The position numbers were made by a program, and so were the translations under genes. Below, in pieces: positions 23,954-33,745 of a stretch of 64,000 bases of DNA; positions within the stretch are counted from its first letter, which is position 1, and each line of letters opens with the position of its first letter. Source of the DNA: Paramacrobiotus metropolitanus (taxonomy: Eukaryota > Tardigrada > Eutardigrada > Parachela > Macrobiotidae); contig NW_026570226.1 of the NCBI RefSeq assembly GCF_019649055.1, positions 2,170,001 through 2,234,000 of the forward strand, given 5' to 3'. The notes below the pieces were generated by a model, which saw nothing but the letters and a program-made list of their open reading frames with translations, was not told where the DNA came from and did no database searches.

Positions 23954-24900
23954 CTGACCGGAAATGATGCGGAGGACCGGTGTGACATAGCGAAAGGAAG
24001 GACGCATCTCTCAAAACTTCCTTATATAATTACTCCTCAAGCCTTACATTAAATTGCACAGTATTCCAGTTTTCACGGAATTGACGGTCATGATTGTTTT
24101 GTTTTACTTTTGATGCGGACTCGTACAACCAGATCAGATTTTGATTGGTTGTCATCTTTCTGAATATGTATGTATTTTATGTATGCATTGTATTTTATTT
24201 GTACAACAATGCTTAGGATACTTACTTTGTGCAGCCATTGTGGAAAACTAGAAATCCAGCTTGGAATTATGACCACTGATTAAAAGTTCTGTATCAAGCA
24301 CGAGCTCGTACTTCGTAGTAAAATGCTGATCTAGACGAATGTACCGTACAAATTACACTCATACGGTTGTACCTTTAAAGGTCACACTCTGAACATGATG
24401 TTAACCAGCCAGCGCCCAGCGGTGAGCCGCAAATGCATCAGCATAACAGAAATGCATCAGCATAATTATTACGTAAGCCACTGAAACATGTACACCAACT
24501 GCAATGATTTTCTCAAGGTTTTAACACTCATTATTAACTTTATAATTCATACTGATCTTCTTTGGTAGACCTGTTCATCGACATCGTACAGTACTCGTAC
24601 AGTCGTACTCAGCAGTTCTGGAATCCATACGATTGACGAGCACTACTCTAGTGATATTCTCAACATTTTACTCATTTTACAGAAAATACACGCAAATAAA
24701 GTCGCAAAGTTAACAGAACAGAATTTTACCTAGATATGCGTGCAACATCGACACAAATGCAGTAGTTTATCCTTGAAATAAATCATGAACAAAATAAAAC
24801 CATCTAAAACCTATCATGAACACTTGTAACTAACACGGCTGCCCATAGCCATCTGCTTATTACTTGAACACAGAGACGCCCATCGCTTTGATGCAAGAAA

Positions 24901-26119
24901 TTAAATAGTGATAGCAAAATCACCCAGTTCTTCATCAGACGGTAGAATTATGTTCTCTCGGGGTACAAGGTCGGGATCCACTAAAGGCAGGCCGAATTTC
25001 TCACGACGATGTAACTCCAGGAAAGCTTCGCGGCAAACCCAGTCCGTATCAGGAAACCTACAAACACGCAAAACGGTATGATTAAATCCTTCCCTCGTTA
25101 ATATAGCTCCGTCAAAAATCGCAAGTTAGAAGCTGCATTACCTCACTGGGGCGTACATCATAAACCAAGTGGTTCCTATGGTGAAACAGGTAACCACCAC
25201 AAACATTATAATATTCCACTGCCATCTATCGATGTCCTCGTCGTCATAATCCATTCCACGAGTATACCAATCCTGTGAAGCAGTAACAAAAATAGTTGAA
25301 AGATAGGTACTTATTAAACCCAGTAACTCGTTGCGCACCCTACCTAGTTGCATGCGTTTGATCTACCAAACAACGATATGAAAAGAATGTGTTTAATCTT
25401 CCAAACAACCATATGAAAAGCAAGCGTTTAATCTTCCAAACAATCATATGAAAAGCATGCGTTTAACCTTCTAAAGAACCATATGAAAAAATAAACAATA
25501 CTGAATCAGTAATCCAGCAACATTACGAAAGCAACCGCCTGTTGGCATAAAAGGCTAAAAAACGCGATGCGCTCTAAAAAATGAAAAAGCTGCAACCACT
25601 ATGTACGTTGCAATGGCAATGCAGTAGCCAAAATTCAAATGGCACGAAAATATGCATCGAAAAATTCAAAAATAACACCGATTCTCCACTGCAAAAATTA
25701 AAAATCGTTGAGGGGACGGGACCATCGATGTGTGCATGTTTAGACATTCTAACAATTTTTGGCGAATTATTTGTTACAAGAGAAGTCATCAAAACAACAT
25801 GCAAAAAGCAAACCCCTGATTGATAGCAAAGCGTCATACATTTCGTGAGTTTCTAAACTTAATTCCAGCCAAAATCCCCATTTGCTGGGCACATCAGACA
25901 TACCTTTCGCTGCTCATAATTTGTATCCACACCACCTCCTGGTTTAGTAACTGAGCAATCATCGGGCAAAGCCAGTCCTCCAACCGCGGCATCCTTTTTC
26001 TTTTCCGTAGTAGCAATGAACCTGATGCATGGAGTAATAGTCGCTCGGAGCGGTCTACGGAGATGTACCCGCTGCTGCAAACATTGTGCGAGAACCCGTC
26101 TGCAGAGAAATGATGCCAT
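24901..26119 (-). CDS. NDUFB11: NADH dehydrogenase (ubiquinone) 1 beta subcomplex subunit 11 (ESSS)
   Basis: Exons 26119-25904 (ATG, MASFLCRRV), 25272-25142 and 25057-24901 (TAA) keep phase (0, then 2) and give 167 residues, near the usual length. Residues 1-40 form an Arg-rich, acid-free mitochondrial presequence. A single transmembrane helix (NIIMFVVVTCFTIGTTWFM) precedes the matrix or intermembrane tail. The family signature is clear after it: YAPVRFPDTDWVCREAFLEL, then HRREKFGLPLVDPDLV, then ILPSDEELGDFAI, which corresponds to the conserved W-xREA-x-LE-x-RRE-x-GLP-x-VD block of insect and vertebrate ESSS subunits. NDUFB11 is an accessory subunit of the membrane arm of complex I, needed for its assembly. 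The first intron carries a 4 x 35-bp tandem repeat. The predicted start is supported by the presequence. Confidence 0.9.
25352..25491. repeat. Tandem repeat, 4 copies of 35 bp
   Basis: Four consecutive 35-bp units (25352-25386, 25387-25421, 25422-25456, 25457-25491) share the core GTTTAATCTTCCAAACAA followed by CATATGAAAAG. They differ by a few substitutions and no indels. The array lies inside intron 1 of NDUFB11. Confidence 0.9.
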
Positions 26120-26885
26120 TCTTGTCCGACGTCACCGGGCACGGACCACGTTGCAATCAACCTACGGTAAGCCAGCTTATCAATTCACATACTCTCCTGC
26201 TCAGACCCTAAACGCGTTATTAATCGAAAGATCTGAAAATGGAAACTCACGAGGGACACTTCAGTTTTTGCTCAACCCACGCAGCACGAATCGGAATGGC
26301 AGGGAATGCCAAGTAACTTGGCCCAAGTTAATCCGAAATCATAGCAGTCTCCAATCACCGTAAAACACTGGAAAACATTCAGAAGACCAGCAGACCAACG
26401 AATCTTGCGAGCACCATACTAATAGCTCCCAAAAGAAAGGACTTTAACAAGAAATTAGAAATAGTAATTTAACTAATTTTTATGACTTTGGTTATCTTCT
26501 CAATTTTTTTCGCCAAAATGATTATGTTCAGGATTGCGATGGCTTGCTGCTTGCATGGCCAATGCATGCGCCTGGATTTCAACTAAATTTGTTAACGGGG
26601 TCTAGAGCGCTTTGCGCCACAATTCGGCTTAGCGTACGGGCACACTCCAACTAAAATTTGCGGTGGATTTAAATCTCCTGTAATTCGCCCTTCTTACTCG
26701 TATACAGTATTTTATTTTATTACGAATCCAGCTCGCACCTCCAAATCACAGGAAATTTCGCTTCAGACTCTGAAGTGAAAGGGAGAAAGGCGAGATTGTG
26801 TTGTTGCTTTCGCAAAAATGGGAAAAAAGAAGATAGGCTGTTTTTATTCTTAAGCTTAAAACGTGAACCCAAAAAAATAAAAAGT

Positions 26886-26957
26886 CTCCCAGTCGGGGAA
26901 TCGAACCCCGGTCTTCCACGTGACAGGCGGAGATACTCACCACTATACTAACTGGGA
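26886..26957 (-). tRNA. trnD(GUC): tRNA-Asp (anticodon GTC)
   Basis: Read on the minus strand, acceptor arms TCCCAGT and ACTGGGA pair fully with discriminator G. The D arm TTAGTATAGTGGTGAG and the T arm CCGGGGTTCGATTCCCCG are near identical to canonical animal tRNA-Asp. The anticodon loop CTGTCAC gives GTC. The length is 72 nt with no intron. A stretch of T residues follows on the minus strand (complement of the A-run at about 26869-26883), consistent with Pol III termination. Confidence 0.95.
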
Positions 26958-27059
26958 TTGTTCACAAACTGTACGCATTTAATATCCGTTGAACTTGCAT
27001 TTATAGAAGGTACTTACAATTAGCTGCTCTAGTAGCTAGCAACGAAGAACTTATGTTAA

Positions 27060-27345
27060 GAACTCCGTACGCAGCAACATCCGTGCGAGCTGGACCAGCG
27101 GCGGCAAAGGCCGAACAGGATAAGGCAACTTAGGTAAGTACCAGAAGTTCAGAACATCACCCAGGACTACCTTTTCAGTGCTTTTTGCTTCGAAACGCTA
27201 GGACCAAATGGACCGAAAGCTGCCCGCCTGCTTACGGAAGTGGGGCAAGAAACCGGAAAGGCACGAGCACTGGAATATTTGCGCCAGCGCATCAGCATAG
27301 AAATCCAGCGCGGGAACGCGGCCTTGGTTCAGAAAACAGCTCCAC
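27060..27345 (+). mobile_element. Degenerate 3' end of a reverse-transcriptase retroelement ORF (second copy)
   Basis: Frame-broken plus-strand remnant. A first piece encodes TPYAATSVRAGPAAAKAEQD and then a stop. After a short unrelated-looking stretch, a second piece encodes FETLGPNGPKAARLLTEVGQ, TGKARALEYLRQRISI and IQRGNAALV, the typical C-terminal tail of retroelement polyproteins. Both pieces align with the minus-strand fragment at 3823-4110, so the two are diverged copies of the same kind of element. The tail is better preserved here. The catalytic region is absent. Confidence 0.65.
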
Positions 27346-27769
27346 CGGGAGCAAATTTAGATAAGTTTTTCATTGTTCTTAGGCCTCCCGAGCCTGTTTT
27401 CTGCCGGCTAGCTGCGTTGTTTGGCCATCGGCCGTTCTGACTGACTGCATGGCAGGAAGTCTACTTACCGCCTCAGGATGCCGTATCCGTGAATAAAAAT
27501 TACAGTAAGTATTGTAAGGTACTACATGCACAACAAAAACAACAACACTTGTGATATTTGTGACATTTTGCTCCCAAAAATCTTTCAAAAATCAGACCTT
27601 GCTTATTGATTTTTAAAGCAAGCTGCTTTTCGGGCAGGTTTCGAGCCCACTCACCCTTGCAGTGTTCTGAGATGTTCTGACTATTATGTTCTGACATGAG
27701 CTAAAACTTGTAGGTGACGTTTTGTTACGAATAATTTGTTACTTCCATAGGCTGTTTCTGTGGAAGCCG

Positions 27770-29206
27770 ATGGGGGAACGGAAAAGATCGAGGTACCCTT
27801 CCTTTCCCGATGAGTATCTCACAGGATTAGAACAACGTTTACAGCTGCTCTTGGAAGAAGTAAGGACAGTGTTGTAAAACCCGTTAGTTAGCATGTAGGT
27901 TTTGCCAATTTGACAGATGGTACGCACTGGTGTTTTCAGACTTCAGAGTCTGCAGACTGTGTTTTAAAACATTTTTGGAATTTGAGTCTTGAGAGACTAA
28001 TTAATACTGGAACTATGTATGACCGCTGGTCGCTGAAATAGTTCATTAGCTGAATAAGAGTTATTACGGTCTTAATAGGAGGATTTTCTTGCTGTACTTG
28101 TATGCAAAACAGTAGAAGCGCTGCTGCCAACTTGACAAGTGGCAACGATTAGATTATGAAAACTGCGAAAACTTCCTTTTTTCTGCAGACTCCGGTCTTA
28201 GCAGATGTTGCAAAATTTGATACGGAAGAGCTTAAAGATATCGTGTTGCGGGAATCTGGGAAGGGAATTCTGATTATATTGCATCGAGAATCGGAGGGTT
28301 CTGTCGGTACGAGATGTTCTAACAACAAGTTTTGTGTAAGCTTATAAGCAGCAAGTACTTGCAGTAAGATATAGAAATGAGCACAACTTGCATGTTTGTC
28401 GAAGTAATTACAGATGTGACATGTCTACTTGTTGGCGTTAATAAGTTTTCGAGACATGCATATTTGATATTACAACATGGTACAGTGCCAGTTGGCAGAG
28501 GATTGACTTGTTCTCCAGGAACAGCAATTGTGGAGCGCTGGACTTTTGATCCTTTATTAAGTGGGGTTTATGTTACTTTTTTCAGAAATTGTAATCCCAA
28601 GGAATTCATCAGTGAATGAATTAAAAAAGGCAGTCGGACGGAAGCTAAATCTTCTCAATGCAAAGCAGCGACGCATAAACTGGTAAAATGAGGTTTTTTC
28701 ATTATGCGGGCTTTGTTTTTACTTCGCAGGGTCACTACGGTAGAAGTATAGCTAGCTGTAAGTCGTGCAAGTTTTTGACGCTTTGTTTTTGCAGGAAATA
28801 CATCTGGCAAAAGCACAATTTGGCGTTTGGTAATCAACAGCTTACCAACGATTTGACCACCTTAGAAGAGTGAGCTTGTAGAGCGATAAATACTTTACAG
28901 ACAGTTCTCATTGTGCACCATTTACTTAACTTTGGTTTATTTACTTATCCCAGCTTATTTTGATAAAGAAACATTATAAGGCATGGTTTTTGGTTGACTT
29001 TTTGTTATTTTGTATGGGTATGGTACCGTATGTAAATTTTTCGCAATGTGTTTCTTGCTGTTGTTCTTATTCTTTGTAACGTATTATTTAGGTACGACTT
29101 GGAAAACAGTTCGGTGGTGACCTTTGTTAGAAAACCAAGAAAAAGAAAGCCGAAAAAGGCGGGAAAGCGAAAAAATGAGGAAAATGTGAGATCAGATTTC
29201 CAATAA
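27770..29206 (+). CDS. SNRNP25: U11/U12 small nuclear ribonucleoprotein 25 kDa protein
   Basis: Five exons, 27770-27859 (ATG, MGERKRSRY), 28189-28306, 28586-28682, 28795-28869 and 29092-29206 (TAA), keep frame and give 164 residues (human is about 132). The ubiquitin-like domain is recognisable. A VxxLKKAV-type segment (SVNELKKAVGRKLNLLNAKQ) leads into INWKYIWQKHNLAFGNQQLT, matching the family's ISWSYVWRTYHLTSAGEKLT. Next is DLTTLEEYDLENSSVVTFV, matching the family's DRKKLRDYGIRNRDEVSFI. The C-terminus adds a Lys/Arg-rich extension (RKPRKKRKPKKAGKRK is the approximate character) that may act in RNA binding or nuclear import. SNRNP25 belongs to the U11/U12 di-snRNP that recognises minor introns, so its presence implies this organism keeps a U12-type spliceosome. 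The reading frame is open just upstream of ATG 27770, so an earlier start or a 5' exon remains possible. Confidence 0.88.
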
Positions 29207-31164
29207 CGCCTGAGTTATTGCAGTGTTCGATATGCATACGGCATAGTCGTGATTTGGGACGGAATGATCTTTTTAAAAATTTTTTTAATGTATCGAATCT
29301 GCTACCCTAGCTAGAGCTATATATGCAATGCATTTGCGAGCTGGAAGAACCTTTTGCTTAAAGTTATACGTGTACTCAAAGCTGGATTTGAATTCACGGC
29401 TTGACTGAGAGTTGAGTTGAATTAAAAAGTAAATGTTACTAAAAATTTGAGTAATTGGTGCTTACCGTTTGCAGATATTAGGCGATTAATGATTGAGATG
29501 ATTGCGGTAATTATTTATAGCGAAACATTCGAGGATGTCCAGAATTTCTGATAATTATAGCTGAATTTGAATCATATTCGTTTTTAAATTGAAATGCTGG
29601 TGCAGGGGAATATTGACAGAATTAGAATGTCAGGAAATATATGTAGGACTGTACGCATTGCAAATATTTCTTGCAGTGGCAGTTAAGCTAGCGCTACATA
29701 GCGCTAGCTTAACTATACACTAATAATGTACCAGCGCCTGGGAAGATTGACAGGAGCAAGGGCAAGATGCCCGCGCTGTCCATCGACCTTATATCGTGAT
29801 GGCTATCCCATAATAACGACTGATGTAATGTTTGCGTACAATCATCCGCAGCTGGTTTGTTGAATAGGCCTGATTAATTATGAACCAGCATTTTATTTAT
29901 CTTTACACGCATCGGTCAAAATGGAATGCCTTCTCCGGAAACAATTACGATGCCGCCGCAACCACGGTGCTGTGCGGTCAACAGCTGTACAATCTGCCGT
30001 CGTTCCTATGGCGCAGCGTCTGACTGCGTAAATACCTCATATTAATCTACGATATTCCGAACTATAGTGTAACATTCATGTCAGGGACAGATTGTGCAAA
30101 GGATCTATTCAGCTGGACACAGCGGGAACCGGGAGTGTGATGCAATAGATATATCAGCCGCTGCGGTCGTGAGTTCGAGCAAATGACCATTGACATGCCG
30201 GCCAACAATGGCTGAACCACTTGGACGCGAACAGGGAATTCATCGGTCAATAGCGGAGTCAGAAAAGCATACGTATTTTGCTGCGGTGCAATTATGGCCA
30301 ATGTGTCATCGAGTGGCAGATGATTCAGATGGACGTAATAAACGAAGAAAAGGCTTTGACTGGTTAATTTATTAAAATAGCGTCAGTTTTCTTTACCAAG
30401 TGGCACTTGAGCCTCGAGAGGAGAACGGCCATGGCACTTTCATACGCGGGAGCAGTTTGTGGCTCGAGTAAGCAGAGCTGTCCTGTTTTTTTACTCGATT
30501 ATTTCCGGTGTTGTGTTTATGGTGCGTTCTTGAACGGACTAGTAGCAATGCGCTAATTGAGTTTGACCGTTCCACTGGGGCGACCAGCGTAAAGAAACTA
30601 ATAAGACGACGTAACTGTTATGTTCTCAAGAACAGCAACATTTTACTGGGTTATTTAACACTGTGTCAATATACGCCATCAAAAGACATATTCATTTGTA
30701 ACTCTGTCTCTTTTCCCACAAGTTGTCGCAGCTGAAGAATACGACGAACGTAATCAAATCGTTCCCTTATTATGTAACAGTCTGAATAACGCTTCCGGAC
30801 TAAGTTGAGGACAAAGCCTAATTGCGGTTAAAATACGTAGACGCTGCACTTGAAATCTACTTCGTGTGAAAGTTTTGGGATTCCATTATTTTCGTGACTG
30901 GAATATGTGGGACGTCGAGTTGGGACACTTACGAGTTTATATGTACGATGCAACATGGATTACTGTACTTACATGATTACGATGATTAGAATAGTCAAAC
31001 CATTAATTCTGCAATTAGAAATTTTGATCTCCTTTCATGGCGTAGAAATTTTGACATACAGTACAGTACTTGCACTTCTGTTGTACGATCGAGGCGCACC
31101 TTGACAAAAGAATTTTTAATAATATTGAATTAATGATATTATTATGACAATTAAAACTACTTAC
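29207..31164. other. Intergenic, no supported gene
   Basis: AT-rich spacer with short chance ORFs. The one clear structure is the 34-nt inverted repeat at 29681-29714. Confidence 0.4.
29681..29714. repeat. Perfect 16-bp inverted repeat with 2-nt spacer
   Basis: The left arm AGTTAAGCTAGCGCTA (29681-29696), CA, and the right arm TAGCGCTAGCTTAACT (29699-29714) are exact reverse complements. They would form a tight hairpin or cruciform. Confidence 0.95.
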
Positions 31165-31426
31165 CTACTTCTACCGTACGAGTATGGCTGTTTTGGGAAA
31201 ATGCTGTGACGTACGATCGGTCAGGGTCAGGGAGCTCTGGATTTTCGTCTGTTACTAACGCGTGTACGTACGGAGCTAGCGTCAGAAGGGCAGTAGATAC
31301 CGCGTAGTACCGGAATTGCCGTAAAAACTCTTTAAATGCACATTGCACAGGTTGTACTGTGTTTTCACTGTATTGCCAAGCTAAAGTGCTAAACCAATGT
31401 CTTCGCCTCCCGTGGAAAAATCCCAT
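31165..31426 (-). CDS. Possible first coding exon of an unidentified gene (uncertain)
   Basis: From ATG 31426 an open frame of 87 codons runs to a strong donor (G|GTAAGT at 31164). The start is basic and aromatic (MGFFHGRRRHWF), then comes a moderately hydrophobic stretch (FRYYAVSTALLTLAPYVHAL), then an acidic DENPELPDPD. It could be a small organelle membrane protein. I could not find a convincing downstream exon or a homologue, and it may be a chance ORF. It lies head-to-head with the secreted-peptide gene starting at 31675. Confidence 0.3.
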
Positions 31427-31674
31427 AATGTACCGCGGATCCACTGACCAGCATCTTTACCCTAATTTAAATTTTAGGGCTAGTGCCACTGTGTCACTTT
31501 TGTATTTAAACGCCCTGCAAACATCACGAATTTTTAGATTTAGTGACTTACCATACTGCGCCTTCATCATCGACCTTAAAGATTTTCCGACTTAAACAAT
31601 TTTAATCGTAAGTTTCTCCGATCCAAAGAGCACGTTTTACTCGTTGATAGCGTATTGATATAAATCTCAGCAGA

Positions 31675-32323
31675 ATGGAATCCCGTGTGTTGTTCATTTT
31701 CTTCCTGATGGCGTTGCTCATTTCGACAACTGGTAAGTGTACGCAGTACAACTTTTGTAAACAAAAGCGAAAAGTGTAAAAAATTGTAGTCTGACCTTCT
31801 GTATCAGAACATCTAAGTACAATCCTAAACAATTTGCAAGTATGCGACGGTAAGCTTTGTAGTGATATTTTCGGCGGTTCTGTTCAACTGGTAAGCTAAC
31901 AATAAGTTAGTCTGTGCCCGTTACTAATTCTATGCTGAATGCAAGATCATGCGTTTCTTACAATTAGCACTGCTGCAGTGTAGTGCATGCAGAATTTTTT
32001 GGAATCGCAAGTGTCTGTACATTGGTTACCAGATTTCGGATTTAAAACATCTAATTTTAGAATTTTTTAGATTTAGAACATCTAATTTTTTCTTCGATCC
32101 CATAGACTTCGCCGATGGAGCCGGATCAGTTATGAGTTACCGTGTCAAGCGTGGCGCGGTGTCCAAGACAGCGAAGGGTGCTGCAGCTGGTGCCGTGATT
32201 GGAGCAGTCGTTCCGGGTGTCAGCGCCAAAGAGGGGGCTGCAGCGGGAGCAGCAGTCGGAGCCGGATCGGCACTGGCCAAGGGCGTGAAGAACCATGCTG
32301 CTGCTGGCTCCACTTCCACTTGA
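31675..32323 (+). CDS. Secreted glycine-zipper peptide precursor with furin-type site
   Basis: Exons 31675-31732 (ATG, MESRVLFIFFLM) and 32106-32323 (TGA) join in phase 1 and encode 91 residues. Residues 1-19 are a signal peptide. A short acidic propart (DFADGAGSVMSY) ends in RVKR at residues 32-35, a consensus furin site. The predicted mature 56-residue peptide is Gly/Ala-rich and mildly cationic, with no Cys. It has two internal related blocks (GAAAGAVIGAVVPG and GAAAGAAVGAG) with GxxxGxxxG spacing, the glycine-zipper pattern of membrane-inserting helices. The signal/acidic-pro/dibasic/cationic order is that of many host-defence peptide precursors, but function is inference. An alternative is a cuticle or matrix peptide. 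The intron falls just after the signal peptide, as is common for secreted peptides. Confidence 0.75.
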
Positions 32324-33688
32324 TGATCGCATTGATATGTGCTGGTAATTCGTTGGGTTTTGACCCTGGCACTTGTTGTTGTTGTCGCGAACTGTGGTGT
32401 TGCATGCTCAAACGCTCCCAGTTGATGCTGGTGGATCTGACGCATTTTCTATATTCCAGGTTTAAAATTTTTAGAATATTTGTTTTCGGACAGTTTTTAC
32501 TGATTTGTACTACCTGAGTTTCACCTTTCTTAATTGCGATTGTGCACTACGTACTGTATAAATGCCAATGTTTGTACATTGAAAGGTGCTTGATAAGTAA
32601 ATTTTATACGAGGACGGAGAAAGACTGTGGTTTGTACGGTGGCTTCACCGATTCGCACCAGCCATAAACAGTAGTAAATTGTAAATACTCGTAGTATAGT
32701 ATGTACAGTAAATCATCTGTAACTGCATTCCGCAATTATTTGTCGGGTAATTCTTGCTTTAATTAATTTGAACATATGGATAACGACTTAAAATTGGCAA
32801 AGCCCTACAAGGAAGAAACTGAAAGGGGAAAAAAAATAAGAGTTACAATTTTATTGTTGACATTGATGTATTATTTCCGTAATTGTTGTACTGTGAAACA
32901 ACACAGTCGAGGATGCCAAACGTTTGACTTTGTCAGAAAACGTCGCCGCATTATTTTCTGGTGCAGTAATATTTGCGTAGTATGCCCATATTGTATTTGT
33001 AATTAAAGACGCACATCCTGATGAGCCAACAAAAACACAAACACAGTGAAACACCTAATCCCATTTCTTATTGTCAGTCGCCTGAATGCAAACGGGACAT
33101 CTGTCGGATATGCAAACCATCCTAACACCCGACACACGCGAGACGAATGATCAGGGACAATACTGCTGTTGGTGTTAATCGCGGTAATTTCTTGGTCATT
33201 GCAGTAGCATCCCATTCAATCAGAAGTTAGGCAGGACAATTGCTGGCCATAAAACCAGTGTTTGCTTATCCAGGTTAAGACTCATAAAGCTCCTTATTTG
33301 TATCAAAGTCTGGGTCATAAAAGGGCGTTGTCGGAGCGACGTCTATAAGGGGATTAACGTTGTGCGTCTGGGCAAGTAGAGCAGGTGGAGGAAGGCCAGC
33401 GGCTACTGTATCAGCTGGACGCTGTCCACACTGCTCGCTGCACGGTATCCTCACGCAAACGTTTAATTAGTCTTATTATTAACTTTGGCACCCTTCTGTT
33501 CAGGTCACGCTACCCAATAGCCCGGCTACCAAATTAAAAATTCTTACCGTATATCCGCTGTTCGCTACAATATAATACCAATATTTAATAGCAAAATTAT
33601 GTTCACAACTTTAACATTATCATGCACAATATATATACTAGCTACAATATACGAGTATTATGTTGACTTTAAATTAATCTGACCGAGT

Positions 33689-33745
33689 GACTGCAATACG
33701 ATGTGACTGCAATACGATGTGACTGCAATACGATGACTGCAATAG
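33689..33745. repeat. Short tandem repeat, about 3.6 copies of 16 bp
   Basis: The unit GACTGCAATACGATGT is repeated exactly at 33689-33704 and 33705-33720, followed by a 14-nt copy lacking the final GT and a partial fourth copy. Confidence 0.9.

Noticed and set aside
31949-32105. In-frame upstream extension of the glycine-zipper peptide ORF
   Set aside because: This is intron sequence. The signal-peptide exon at 31675 splices in phase to 32106, and the extension has no coding character.
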